Positions 8,742-17,094 of a stretch of DNA of 64,000 nucleotides are shown here, piece after piece. The notes beneath the pieces were generated by a model. The model saw only the letters and a program-made list of their open reading frames with translations, searched no databases and was not told the DNA's origin. The position numbers and the translations under genes are program-made. The stretch lies in NCBI RefSeq assembly GCF_032922745.1, contig NZ_CP136693.1:2480001-2544000 (forward strand). Reading direction: 5' to 3'. The stretch's first letter is position 1. Each line of letters starts with the position of its first letter. The stretch is from Marinobacter salarius. GTDB taxonomy: Bacteria > Pseudomonadota > Gammaproteobacteria > Pseudomonadales > Oleiphilaceae.

Positions 8742-8921
8742 ATGGCTGTACAGAAAAACCGAAAGACCCGCTCAAAGCGCGGTATGCGCCGTTCACACGA
8801 TGCTCTGAGCACGGCAGCTCTGTCCACTGACACGACAACTGGTGAAGTGCATCGTCGCCACCATGTGTCTCCGGATGGTTTTTACCGTGGCAAGCAGGTA
8901 ATTGAGGCTAGCGACGAGTAA
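8742..8921 (+). CDS. rpmF: 50S ribosomal protein L32
   Basis: A 59-residue basic protein beginning MAVQKNRKTRSKRGMRRSHD, which is the L32 signature, with a histidine-rich middle (HRRHH) and the end GKQVIEASDE. A clear AGGAG ribosome site lies 8-12 bases before the ATG. It has the usual L32 length and sits between yceD and plsX, an arrangement that ties ribosome and membrane lipid synthesis in many proteobacteria. Confidence 0.97.
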   Translation: MAVQKNRKTRSKRGMRRSHDALSTAALSTDTTTGEVHRRHHVSPDGFYRGKQVIEASDE

Positions 8922-8965
8922 GCCGTCGCGAGCAAATCCACCCGCCAGTGCGAGATGGAGGAACG

Positions 8966-9967
8966 GTGAATCCGGTCACCATCGCAATTGACGCCATGAG
9001 TGGTGATCGCGGAGCCGACGTTGTGGCCTCCGCTGCACTGGCCGCGGTGAAAGAAAACGAAGCCTTGAGTCTTGTTCTGGTGGGAATCCGGAGTGAGCTC
9101 GAGGCTTTGTTGCATCCTGGGCATTCGCGGATTCGTATCGTCGAAGCTGCCGATGTCGTGCGGATGAATGAGCGGCCCTCCCATGCGCTTCGCCACAAAC
9201 GTAATTCGTCGATGGCCGTGGCGTTGGGGCTTGTCCGCGACGGTGTTGCTCAAGGTTGCGTCAGTGCTGGCAATACCGGCGCGCTCATGGCGTTCGGCCG
9301 TTCTGTTATCCGCATGTACCCGGGCATTGAACGCCCTGCAATTGCCAAACTGATTCCGTCGCTTCGGGGGCGTTGCCATGTGCTCGATCTGGGCGCCAAC
9401 GTGGATTCCACCGCGGAAAACCTCTATCAGTACGCACTGATGGGCTCACTGATGGCGTCGGCGATCTGCAATCAGCCAGAACCTCGAGTCGCTCTGCTTA
9501 ACGTTGGCGAAGAGGAAATCAAGGGTAATGAGCAAGTGCGGCTTGCCTCTCATATGCTGGCTCAGTGCGATACCATCAACTATATCGGATACATTGAGGG
9601 CAGTGATCTGTTCCGTGACGTGGCGGACGTGGTGGTGTGCGACGGTTTTGTCGGGAATATTGCCCTAAAGACGGGTGAGGGCGTTGCCGGTCTGCTGATT
9701 GAGCTGCTTGAACAAGCTTTCACGCGAACCTTTTACGGCAAGTGTGTCGGCGTTTTGGCGCGGCCGATCATCGGACGGCTGCTTCGGCTTATGGACCCCT
9801 CAAGGCATAACGGTGCCAGTCTCCTTGGCCTCCAAGGGGTGGTGATAAAGAGCCATGGCAACGCCAACGAGCGCGCCATGCTGGCCGCCATACGTCAGGC
9901 GGTTCGTGAAGTTGAGCTGGAAGTGCCCAGCCGCATAAACGACCGTCTTGACGACCTGATGATCTGA
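8966..9967 (+). CDS. plsX: Phosphate acyltransferase PlsX
   Basis: Converts acyl-ACP and phosphate to acyl-phosphate, the first step of phosphatidic acid synthesis by PlsX/PlsY. The 333-residue protein starts at GTG 8966 with GGAGG just upstream, giving the N-terminus NPVTIAIDAMSGD that aligns with the family. A GTG six codons earlier (8948) is also open. Family motifs include CVSAGNTGALM, LDLGANVD, NVGEEEIKG, CDGFVGNIALKT and LLGLQGVVIKSHG. A peripheral membrane enzyme. It is followed by a 129-base gap before fabD. Confidence 0.95.
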   Translation: MNPVTIAIDAMSGDRGADVVASAALAAVKENEALSLVLVGIRSELEALLHPGHSRIRIVEAADVVRMNERPSHALRHKRNSSMAVALGLVRDGVAQGCVSAGNTGALMAFGRSVIRMYPGIERPAIAKLIPSLRGRCHVLDLGANVDSTAENLYQYALMGSLMASAICNQPEPRVALLNVGEEEIKGNEQVRLASHMLAQCDTINYIGYIEGSDLFRDVADVVVCDGFVGNIALKTGEGVAGLLIELLEQAFTRTFYGKCVGVLARPIIGRLLRLMDPSRHNGASLLGLQGVVIKSHGNANERAMLAAIRQAVREVELEVPSRINDRLDDLMI

Positions 9968-10096
9968 GCGCTCAAGCCTTAACCTGTCCCTGAGACTAAA
10001 GTCTCTCCCCATTTTTGCTAGATTGGCCGGATCGGCCCCCAGGTTGTACTATTGGCTAATCTCCCGTAACCCCTCATTGACGGTAAGATTCCCACT

Positions 10097-11032
10097 ATGA
10101 AATCAGCCTTTATTTTTCCCGGACAAGGATCGCAGTCTGTCGGCATGCTGGGAGCAGCTGCCGAGAACTGGCCGATCATAGAAAAAACGTTTTCCGAAGC
10201 CTCCGATGTGCTGGGCTATGATCTCTGGCACCTGTGCCAGCATGGACCTGCGGAAGAGCTCAATCAGACCACGGTTACCCAGCCAGCGCTGTTGGCAGCG
10301 AGTGTCGCGCTCTGGCGGCAGTGGTTTGTAGCCGGAGGTCAGGCGCCTGACTTTGTCGCCGGGCACAGCCTTGGTGAGTACAGCGCGCTGGTCGCCGCGG
10401 AAAGCCTGAACTTCTTTGACGCCATTAAACTGGTGCGCCTGCGTGGGGAGCTCATGCAGGCCGCTGTGCCAGCCGGCGAAGGCAAGATGGCAGCCATTAT
10501 TGGTCTCGAGGACGACGACGTAACCGCCGCCTGTGCCGAGGCGGCAAGTGGCGATGTGGTGGCCGCCGTCAATTTCAATGCCCCTGGGCAGGTCGTGATT
10601 GCAGGTGCTGCTGGGGCGGTTGAACGCGCCATCGAAGCCTGCAAGGCCCGAGGCGCCCGCAAGGCCATGCCATTGCCGGTGAGTGTACCTTCCCACTGTG
10701 CCCTGATGAAGGGAGCCGCGGAGGAACTGGCAACCGCGTTGGACGAAGTGACGTTTAACGATGCTGTCATCCCGGTAATACAGAATGTTACCGCTTCTGT
10801 CGCCCAGGACAGTGAATCCCTCAAGGCTAATCTGGTCAAGCAGCTATACTCTCCGGTGTTGTGGACCGATACAGTTCGTAAACTGGTGGCAAATGATGTG
10901 CGGATCGCTGTAGAGTGCGGCGCCGGTAAGGTCCTTACAGGGCTGGCGAAGCGCATTGACCGTGAATTGTCGGTTTACGGCATTGACGAGCCGGATGCGC
11001 TGGCAAAGGCGTCAGAGGCATTTGGACAGTAA
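10097..11032 (+). CDS. fabD: Malonyl-CoA:ACP transacylase
   Basis: Loads malonyl groups from CoA onto ACP for fatty acid synthesis. It has 311 residues, the usual length. The N-terminal FPGQGSQ motif, the nucleophile Ser91 in GHSLGEYSAL and the catalytic His201 in VPSHCALM are all present. A small palindrome, GAGACT-AA-AGTCTC, lies at 9992-10005 in the upstream gap; its role is unknown. fabG follows after 16 bases. Confidence 0.96.
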   Translation: MKSAFIFPGQGSQSVGMLGAAAENWPIIEKTFSEASDVLGYDLWHLCQHGPAEELNQTTVTQPALLAASVALWRQWFVAGGQAPDFVAGHSLGEYSALVAAESLNFFDAIKLVRLRGELMQAAVPAGEGKMAAIIGLEDDDVTAACAEAASGDVVAAVNFNAPGQVVIAGAAGAVERAIEACKARGARKAMPLPVSVPSHCALMKGAAEELATALDEVTFNDAVIPVIQNVTASVAQDSESLKANLVKQLYSPVLWTDTVRKLVANDVRIAVECGAGKVLTGLAKRIDRELSVYGIDEPDALAKASEAFGQ

Positions 11033-11048
11033 TAAATAGGAGCAACAC

Positions 11049-11792
11049 ATGTCTCTTGAAGGCAAAACAGCGCTGGTAACGGGTGCAACTCGCGGGATCG
11101 GAAAGGCCATTGCAAAGGCGCTGGCAGATCAGGGCGCCATGGTGGTCGGTACGGCAACCAGTGAGAATGGCGCCGAGTCGATTTCCGCTGACCTGAAAGC
11201 AGCAGGCGCGAAGGGTTTCGGTATCGTAATGAACGTCGCCGACCCGGACAGCATCGAGGCTGGCCTGAAGGAAATCAACGAGAAAGCTGGTGCGCCGGCG
11301 ATCCTGGTCAACAACGCAGGGATCACTCGTGATAATCTGCTGATGCGGCTGAAGGACGATGACTGGGCGGCCGTGGTGGAAACCAACTTGTCCAGCGTCT
11401 ACCGGACCAGCAAGGCCGTATTGCGGGGAATGGCCAAGGCGCGATGGGGTCGGGTGATCAATATCAGCTCGGTTGTGGCTGGTATGGGTAACCCAGGACA
11501 GGCCAACTATTGCGCTGCCAAGGCCGGAGTTGAGGGTTTTACCCGCAGCCTGGCGAAAGAAATGTCGAACCGGGGCATTACCGCAAATTGTGTAGCGCCC
11601 GGATTTATCGATACGGATATGACCCGAAAACTGGACGACAAGCAACGTGAGGCTATGATGGAAGTCATACCTGCCGGTCGTCTGGGTGAGCCGGAAGAAG
11701 TGGCTGCGGTGGTTGCCTTCCTGGCGTCGGAGGCCGCTGGTTACGTGACGGGTGAGACGATCCACGTGAACGGTGGTATGTACATGGGATAG
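11049..11792 (+). CDS. fabG: 3-oxoacyl-ACP reductase FabG
   Basis: NADPH-dependent reduction of beta-ketoacyl-ACP. It is a classical 247-residue short-chain dehydrogenase with cofactor motif TGATRGIG (residues 11-18), NNAG at 88-91, and catalytic Ser141, Tyr154 and Lys158 (YCAAK). The C-terminus ends GGMYMG as in other FabG proteins. The ATG follows TAGGAGCAACAC, a good ribosome site. Co-transcribed with fabD. Confidence 0.97.
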   Translation: MSLEGKTALVTGATRGIGKAIAKALADQGAMVVGTATSENGAESISADLKAAGAKGFGIVMNVADPDSIEAGLKEINEKAGAPAILVNNAGITRDNLLMRLKDDDWAAVVETNLSSVYRTSKAVLRGMAKARWGRVINISSVVAGMGNPGQANYCAAKAGVEGFTRSLAKEMSNRGITANCVAPGFIDTDMTRKLDDKQREAMMEVIPAGRLGEPEEVAAVVAFLASEAAGYVTGETIHVNGGMYMG

Positions 11793-11852
11793 TCCCTGAG
11801 GGGGCGTGTGCGCAAACCCTTGTCGCACAACATGTTTGAATGGAACCCCTGC

Positions 11853-11881
11853 TTGTTTGCAGGTATGGTTTAAACTAAACT
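11853..11881 (+). promoter_or_regulatory. Candidate internal promoter for acpP
   Basis: TTGTTT at 11853-11858, a 17-base spacer and TAAACT at 11876-11881, within the 132-base fabG-acpP gap. The -10 is the second copy of a direct repeat (TAAACTAAACT). A separate acpP promoter is usual in this gene order; the match here is moderate. Confidence 0.4.
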
Positions 11882-11924
11882 GGCAGCACTCAAGTTGCTT
11901 GGTTGACACAAAAGTGAGGACATT

Positions 11925-12158
11925 ATGAGTACAGTTGAAGAGCGCGTGAAGAAGATCGTTTGTGAGCAGTTGGGCGTTAAAGAGTCCGAAGTTCAGAACA
12001 CATCTTCTTTTGTAGAGGACCTTGGCGCTGACTCACTGGACACCGTTGAGCTGGTCATGGCACTCGAAGAAGAGTTCGAGACCGAGATTCCCGACGAGGA
12101 AGCGGAAAAGCTGGCGAGTGTCCAGGACGCGATCGACTACATCGTCGCGCACACCTGA
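11925..12158 (+). CDS. acpP: Acyl carrier protein
   Basis: A 77-residue acidic four-helix protein that carries acyl chains on a phosphopantetheine arm. The attachment site is Ser37 in the motif GADSLDTVELVMALEEEF. It has the usual length and charge. The ribosome site is GAGG about 7 bases upstream. It is flanked by a candidate promoter and a strong terminator, which would let it be made in excess over its neighbours. Confidence 0.98.
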   Translation: MSTVEERVKKIVCEQLGVKESEVQNTSSFVEDLGADSLDTVELVMALEEEFETEIPDEEAEKLASVQDAIDYIVAHT

Positions 12159-12185
12159 TACTCCGCACGCTTTATACGCCAGGCA

Positions 12186-12224
12186 AAAGCCGTCCATGTG
12201 ATTAGACATCGGACGGCTTTTTTA
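12186..12224 (+). terminator. Rho-independent terminator after acpP
   Basis: A perfect 10-bp stem (AAAGCCGTCC at 12186-12195 with GGACGGCTTT at 12211-12220), a 15-base loop and a run of six T from 12218. It lies between acpP and fabF and probably acts as a partial stop that lowers fabF and downstream expression relative to acpP. Confidence 0.88.
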
Positions 12225-12273
12225 TTGGCAGGAATGACAGTTCATGATCAGCAAGAAACTCAGGTGAAGGGGT

Positions 12274-13521
12274 ATGGCTAAACGACGTGTTGTAATCACA
12301 GGCATGGGAATGCTCTCGCCACTGGGTAACGATGTGGATTCGTCCTGGGACGGTATTCGTTCCGGTCGCAGCGGCATTGCCGGGATCGACCGCTTTGATA
12401 CCACCGGATACAACACACGGATCGGCGGTGGCATCAAGAATCTGGATATGGAACCTTACCTGTCCACGAAGGACGCCAGAAAATTGGATGCCTTCATTCA
12501 TTACGGCCTGATAGCGGCCCAGCAGGCCGTGGACGCCAGTGGCCTTGATGAATACACCGATCTTGATCGTGAAAGGGTTGGGGTTGCCATCGGCTCAGGC
12601 ATCGGTGGCCTTGAATACATCGAGAAGAACGTGATCACCATGGAGAAGTCCGGGCCGCGAAAGGTGTCTCCGTTCTTCGTGCCAGCCTCCGTAATCAACA
12701 TGATTTCAGGAAACGTGGCTATCCGCTTTGGCTACAAGGGCCCAAACATCGCGATCGTGACAGCCTGCACGACCGGCACCCATAACATTGGCTATGCGGC
12801 GCGCACCATTGCTTACGGTGATGCCGATGTGATGTTGGCTGGCGGTTCGGAAATGGCCACCACCCGAAGCTCAATTGCCGCGTTTTCGGCAGCGCGTGCG
12901 TTGTCCACCCGCAATGACGAACCGGAAAAGGCCAGCCGGCCGTGGGATCGAGGCCGGGATGGCTTTGTGCTCAGCGACGGCGCTGGCGTGCTGGTGCTGG
13001 AGGATCTCGAGCATGCTAAACGCCGTGGAGCCACCATTCATGGCGAAGTAATCGGTTTCGGTATGAGCGACGATGCGTTCCATATAACCGCTCCCCCTGA
13101 AAACGGTGAGGGTGCCGCGCGCTCCATGAAGAATGCGATTCGCGACGCCGGGCTCGGCGCCAACGACATCGACTACATCAATGCCCATGGCACTTCCACG
13201 CTCGTAGGGGATCTGGCAGAGGTGTCTGCAGTGAAATCGGTATTTGCCGACCACGCTTACACGCTGGCAGTCAGCAGTACCAAGTCCATGACCGGGCACT
13301 TGCTTGGCGCTGCAGGGGCCATTGAGGCGATTTTTTCAGTATTGGCGATCCGGGAGGGTGTGCTGCCGCCGACCATCAACCTTGACGATCCCGATGATGG
13401 TTGTGACCTGGATTTTGTAGCCGGCAAGAGCCGCAAGGCAGATGTCCGGGTTGCGTTGTCCAACTCTTTTGGTTTTGGCGGTACAAACGGCACCCTGATT
13501 TTCCGTCGTTACGAGGGCTGA
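12274..13521 (+). CDS. fabF: 3-oxoacyl-ACP synthase II
   Basis: Condenses acyl-ACP with malonyl-ACP; the KAS II enzyme favours long unsaturated chains. It has 415 residues with the Cys-His-His triad: Cys165 (TACTTGTHN), His305 (NAHGTST) and His342 (KSMTGHLLGAAG). The glycine-rich NSFGFGGTN is near the C-terminus. The ribosome site is AGGTGAAGGGG. It follows the acpP terminator and is 7 bases from pabC. Confidence 0.96.
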   Translation: MAKRRVVITGMGMLSPLGNDVDSSWDGIRSGRSGIAGIDRFDTTGYNTRIGGGIKNLDMEPYLSTKDARKLDAFIHYGLIAAQQAVDASGLDEYTDLDRERVGVAIGSGIGGLEYIEKNVITMEKSGPRKVSPFFVPASVINMISGNVAIRFGYKGPNIAIVTACTTGTHNIGYAARTIAYGDADVMLAGGSEMATTRSSIAAFSAARALSTRNDEPEKASRPWDRGRDGFVLSDGAGVLVLEDLEHAKRRGATIHGEVIGFGMSDDAFHITAPPENGEGAARSMKNAIRDAGLGANDIDYINAHGTSTLVGDLAEVSAVKSVFADHAYTLAVSSTKSMTGHLLGAAGAIEAIFSVLAIREGVLPPTINLDDPDDGCDLDFVAGKSRKADVRVALSNSFGFGGTNGTLIFRRYEG

Positions 13522-13528
13522 TCGGGTT

Positions 13529-14347
13529 GTGTTGAACGTTATTCGTCCCGACGGCAACGGTATTTCCGCGACAGATCGTGGGTTGGCCTACGGCGACGGG
13601 TTGTTTGAAACTATCCGCATGCGTGGCCGGCAAGCCCTGCTGCGATCACACCATCTGGATCGTATGGTGGCCGATGCCGGCCGCTTGGGCATTCCGGTCG
13701 AGCGTAGTGACCTGGATGCTGAAATTACCCGCTCGGGTTGCGATTTGGCCTCCCGATACGGCAATGACGGCTGGGTGCTGAAGTTGGTCCTCACTCGGGG
13801 GAGTGGTGGGCGAGGATACCGGTTGCCTGTCGAATGTGTGCCAAACCTGATTGTTACCTCCTCACCGATGCCCACGCTCCCCGCACCGGGGGGTGTGGTC
13901 GCAGCGCTGTCGCAGTTTCCACTCACCGTGAATCCGAGGCTGGCGGGTATCAAGACCCTGAACCGGCTGGAGCAGGTGATGGCAAGCCGTGAGTTCAGTG
14001 GCGAGGAATTCGAACTGATCATGGCGAATGCCGACGGGCAGTTGCTTGAGGGGACGCGAACCAACCTTATTGTCAGGATGGAGAGCGAGTGGGTAACTCC
14101 GCCGGTTGAGAGCCTTGCGGTGGCAGGTGTCATGCGGCAGTACGCCCTTGAGTGTCTGCGCGCATCCGGCCATACCATCCGGGAGCAGATCATCCAGCCT
14201 GCGTTACTGTCGTCACCCGGGCTGCGTGGACTGTATCTCGTTAACAGCGTTGTCGGCATTGTCGCGGTTCGCAGATTGGGCAGCGTTGATTTGCCAGTTG
14301 ATGATGGGCTTGAGACAATCTGCGACCCTCTGAAAACTTTGGAATAA
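13529..14347 (+). CDS. pabC: Aminodeoxychorismate lyase
   Basis: PLP fold-type IV enzyme that splits 4-amino-4-deoxychorismate into p-aminobenzoate and pyruvate for folate synthesis. It has 272 residues from GTG 13529; a TTG directly after is an alternative start. Family motifs are GLAYGDGLFETIR near residue 18 and the PLP lysine K142 in GIKTLNRLEQV. Branched-chain or D-amino-acid transaminases share the fold, but the position between fabF and mltG is the standard pabC site. Confidence 0.9.
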   Translation: MLNVIRPDGNGISATDRGLAYGDGLFETIRMRGRQALLRSHHLDRMVADAGRLGIPVERSDLDAEITRSGCDLASRYGNDGWVLKLVLTRGSGGRGYRLPVECVPNLIVTSSPMPTLPAPGGVVAALSQFPLTVNPRLAGIKTLNRLEQVMASREFSGEEFELIMANADGQLLEGTRTNLIVRMESEWVTPPVESLAVAGVMRQYALECLRASGHTIREQIIQPALLSSPGLRGLYLVNSVVGIVAVRRLGSVDLPVDDGLETICDPLKTLE

Positions 14348-14351
14348 AAGC

Positions 14352-15419
14352 TTGTTCAAGAAGTTACTCATCTGTGTGTTCTGTCTCTCCGTCCTGGCGC
14401 TTGCCGGGGGTGGTCTCTGGTTATGGCAGGGGCTTCAGACCCTTGAGCAACCTGTAGCGTTGGATGAGCCGGTTCTGTTCAGCGTGCCCTCCGGGAGCGG
14501 TTACGGTCAGGTTGCGCGTAAACTCGAAGCGGAAGGCCTTGTGGGCGACAGTCTGTGGCTGAAGATTCATGGTCGTCTTTACCCGGAGCAGGCGCTATTA
14601 AAGGCTGGCGAATATGAGTTCACCGATGGCATGACCAGTCTCGACATGATCAATGTGATGGTCGCCGGTGACACCAAACACTGGCAGATTCAGTTTATTG
14701 AAGGCTGGACCTTCCGTGACATGCGCGCCGCGCTCGCCAGCAGTGAGCGTCTTGGGCAGGTGACCGCCGACTGGACCGACGAGCGGATCATGGAAGAGAT
14801 GGGTGCCAACGGGTCGCATCCTGAGGGCCGCTTTTTCCCGGATACCTATCTGTTTACCAGCAGTGAAACCGACCTTGACCTGCTACGCAGGGCCTTTGAG
14901 CGAATGGAAGAGGTGCTTGCGACGGAATGGCAGGCTAAGGCTGAAAACCTGCCTTACGATTCTCCCTATGAAGCTCTGATTATGGCGTCGATTGTTGAGC
15001 GCGAAACCGGTGCGGTCCATGAGCGAGAAGAAGTCGCCGGTGTCTTTGTCCGGCGCCTGGAGAAAGGTATGAGGTTGCAGACCGATCCTACCGTAATCTA
15101 TGGGATGGGGGAGAAGTACCAGGGGCGAATCACCCGTAAGGATCTGCGAACCCACACCGACTACAATACCTATCGGATCGACGGGCTGCCGCCCACGCCC
15201 ATCGCGTTGCCAGGCAGGGAAGCGATTCATGCGGCCCTGAATCCGGCTGAAGGCGACACGCTCTACTTTGTGGCGCGCGGCGATGGCACCCACAAGTTCT
15301 CGAAAACCCTGGCGGAACACCAGAAGGCCGTGAGGGCGTTTCAGCTCAACCGCCGTTCAGACTACCGTTCCTCTCCAACTCCGTCTCCAGATACAGCAGC
15401 GGAAGAGGGTGACCAATGA
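14352..15419 (+). CDS. mltG: Endolytic murein transglycosylase MltG
   Basis: Cleaves nascent glycan strands and so sets peptidoglycan chain length. It is a bitopic inner-membrane protein of 355 residues: one membrane segment at 5-25, a LysM-like region, then the YceG catalytic domain with Glu218 in SIVERETG, the same number as in E. coli. The start is a TTG at 14352, four bases after the pabC stop; no better start exists that keeps the membrane segment. Its stop overlaps the tmk start (ATGA). Confidence 0.93.
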   Translation: MFKKLLICVFCLSVLALAGGGLWLWQGLQTLEQPVALDEPVLFSVPSGSGYGQVARKLEAEGLVGDSLWLKIHGRLYPEQALLKAGEYEFTDGMTSLDMINVMVAGDTKHWQIQFIEGWTFRDMRAALASSERLGQVTADWTDERIMEEMGANGSHPEGRFFPDTYLFTSSETDLDLLRRAFERMEEVLATEWQAKAENLPYDSPYEALIMASIVERETGAVHEREEVAGVFVRRLEKGMRLQTDPTVIYGMGEKYQGRITRKDLRTHTDYNTYRIDGLPPTPIALPGREAIHAALNPAEGDTLYFVARGDGTHKFSKTLAEHQKAVRAFQLNRRSDYRSSPTPSPDTAAEEGDQ

Positions 15420-16048
15420 CCCGACGGGGGCAGTTTATTACCTTTGAAGGTACGGAAGGGGTTGGGAAGTCCACTCAACTGGCGAACGCCGCAAGTACGC
15501 TGGACGCGCTTGGTGTTGAATGCGTTGTGACCCGAGAGCCCGGCGGCACCCCGATGGCGGAGTCCATTCGCGAGCTGTTGCTGGCGCCGCGTGATGAGCC
15601 CGTGAACGAAACCACCGAGCTGCTCCTGATGTTCGCCGCCAGGGCGCAACACCTCCATACGCGTATTCTTCCTGAATTGGAGGCTGGTCGCTGGGTGCTG
15701 TGTGATCGGTTCACCGACGCCACCTTTGCCTATCAGGGGGGAGGGCGTGGTGTGCCCGCCGATCGCATAGCGCTACTGGAAAGCCTGGTGCAGGGTACGG
15801 TGCGCCCGGATCACGTTATCCTGCTGGACGCACCGGTGGAAACCGGTATGACCCGTGCCCGCCACAGGGGCGACCTGGACCGGTTCGAACAGGAAGCGGT
15901 AGCATTTTTTGAGCGAATACGCGAAACTTATCTCGCTCGCGCCGCCAACGCGCCGGGCCGCTATCACATTGTGGACGCCTCTCAGCCGATTGAGACGGTC
16001 AGCGACGAGGTCGCGGGCTTGCTTCGGAATCTGGTGAATCGGGCGTAG
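15416..16048 (+). CDS. tmk: Thymidylate kinase
   Basis: Phosphorylates dTMP to dTDP. It has 210 residues, with P-loop GTEGVGKST at 12-20, the DRF-type motif CDRFTDATFAYQGGGRG, and a LID region with RHRGDLDRFEQE. Overlaps mltG by 4 bases, so translation is coupled. In Pseudomonas the next genes are holB and pilZ. Here a regulator of another pathway follows after 67 bases, so this is the end of the conserved block. Confidence 0.96.
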   Translation: MTRRGQFITFEGTEGVGKSTQLANAASTLDALGVECVVTREPGGTPMAESIRELLLAPRDEPVNETTELLLMFAARAQHLHTRILPELEAGRWVLCDRFTDATFAYQGGGRGVPADRIALLESLVQGTVRPDHVILLDAPVETGMTRARHRGDLDRFEQEAVAFFERIRETYLARAANAPGRYHIVDASQPIETVSDEVAGLLRNLVNRA

Positions 16049-16115
16049 TCGTGCAAGTTTGCCGATGATCTGCTTTAATTGAGCTACATTCTCAGGAAAT
16101 TTCCGGATCGCGGGC

Positions 16116-16895
16116 ATGTTGGACGCACGTTTGCTCAAGCTTCCCACCGCTTCACACCACCATCGTCACGAGCATCACCAGATTGTTGTCGGTGTTCGTG
16201 GAGAGGCCGACCTGAGTGTGGACGGAACAGGTTCGCACCTGGACACCTGGCGAGCCTGCCTCGTCCCCACTGAAGCGCGCCATGATTACTGTGGTGACCT
16301 GCAGAACCACGTTCTGGTTATCAATCTCGATCCCTACATGCCGGCCATCAATAGTCCGGGCCACAGTGAGTATGAAACGCTCGCGCCCCTGTTTGAGCGG
16401 CCGCGGACACTGGTTCTGGACAATAAGCTGCAAGGGCTGGTTCAGTTCGTGGCGGGAGAGTTCGATCGCTCGCCGGATAATCAGGATATGCTGCGGCACA
16501 TGGGGGCAAGCATCCTGCACTGCATGGCCGAACGCCTGAACGAAGGCAGGGAGGTTCGCCAGAACCGCCATGCCATCAGCCCCGACACGATCCGCCGTTA
16601 CATCATGGAGAATATTCAGCGCAAGATATCGGTAAGCGACCTTGCCGGTGTGGCCTGCCTGAGTGTCAGCCGCTTCCACGAGATGTTCCGTGACGTGACG
16701 GGTATTACCCCCCACCAGTTTCTGCTCCAGACCCGGCTTGACCAGGCCGTGCAATTCCTGACCATGACATCCCTTTCGGTCTCCGAAGTCAGTTACCGAA
16801 CTGGATTTTCCTCCCAAAGTGCCCTCACCAACGCCCTCAGAAAACACAAGGGTACGACACCCTCCAGGTTGCGTTTTGGTGACAAAGTCGCCTGA
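16116..16895 (+). CDS. pruR: AraC-family regulator, probable proline-utilisation activator (PruR-like)
   Basis: A 259-residue regulator with an N-terminal cupin-like sensing domain (HHHRHEHHQIVVGVRG near residue 14) and a C-terminal AraC/XylS double helix-turn-helix (about 160-252: ISVSDLAGVACLSVSRFHEMF, VSEVSYRTGFSSQSALTNALRK). It lies 199 bases upstream of putA in the same direction. In Pseudomonas aeruginosa the AraC-type PruR, encoded next to putAP, activates those genes in response to proline. Here PutA lacks its own DNA-binding domain, so the same division of labour is inferred. The symbol is by context rather than by diagnostic residues. Confidence 0.75.
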   Translation: MLDARLLKLPTASHHHRHEHHQIVVGVRGEADLSVDGTGSHLDTWRACLVPTEARHDYCGDLQNHVLVINLDPYMPAINSPGHSEYETLAPLFERPRTLVLDNKLQGLVQFVAGEFDRSPDNQDMLRHMGASILHCMAERLNEGREVRQNRHAISPDTIRRYIMENIQRKISVSDLAGVACLSVSRFHEMFRDVTGITPHQFLLQTRLDQAVQFLTMTSLSVSEVSYRTGFSSQSALTNALRKHKGTTPSRLRFGDKVA

Positions 16896-16926
16896 TTTGT
16901 TAAAAAAGCCTCATTTTCGGACGAAT

Positions 16927-16953
16927 TTACAAAAGAATCGTAGGATTTTGTAA
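16927..16953. promoter_or_regulatory. Inverted repeat upstream of putA, candidate operator
   Basis: TTACAAAA at 16927-16934 and its exact complement TTTTGTAA at 16946-16953, separated by 11 bases, in the gap between the AraC-type regulator and putA. The arm-centre spacing of 19 bases is close to two helical turns, so one protein dimer could contact both arms on one face. No T-run follows, so it is not a standard terminator. TTGTAA at its right edge could also serve as a -35 for putA. Confidence 0.45.
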
Positions 16954-17094
16954 GCTTGCAGTCCGTAGTAATACTAACTTAACAGGGTAGCTGATCACGT
17001 CACAGCGCAGTTCGGTGTGTGCGCGTTGTTTGACCCAACCATAAAAAGTTCGAGGGGCCCGGCCATTGACGGGAACCGTCGGCGAGGCGCTCAG

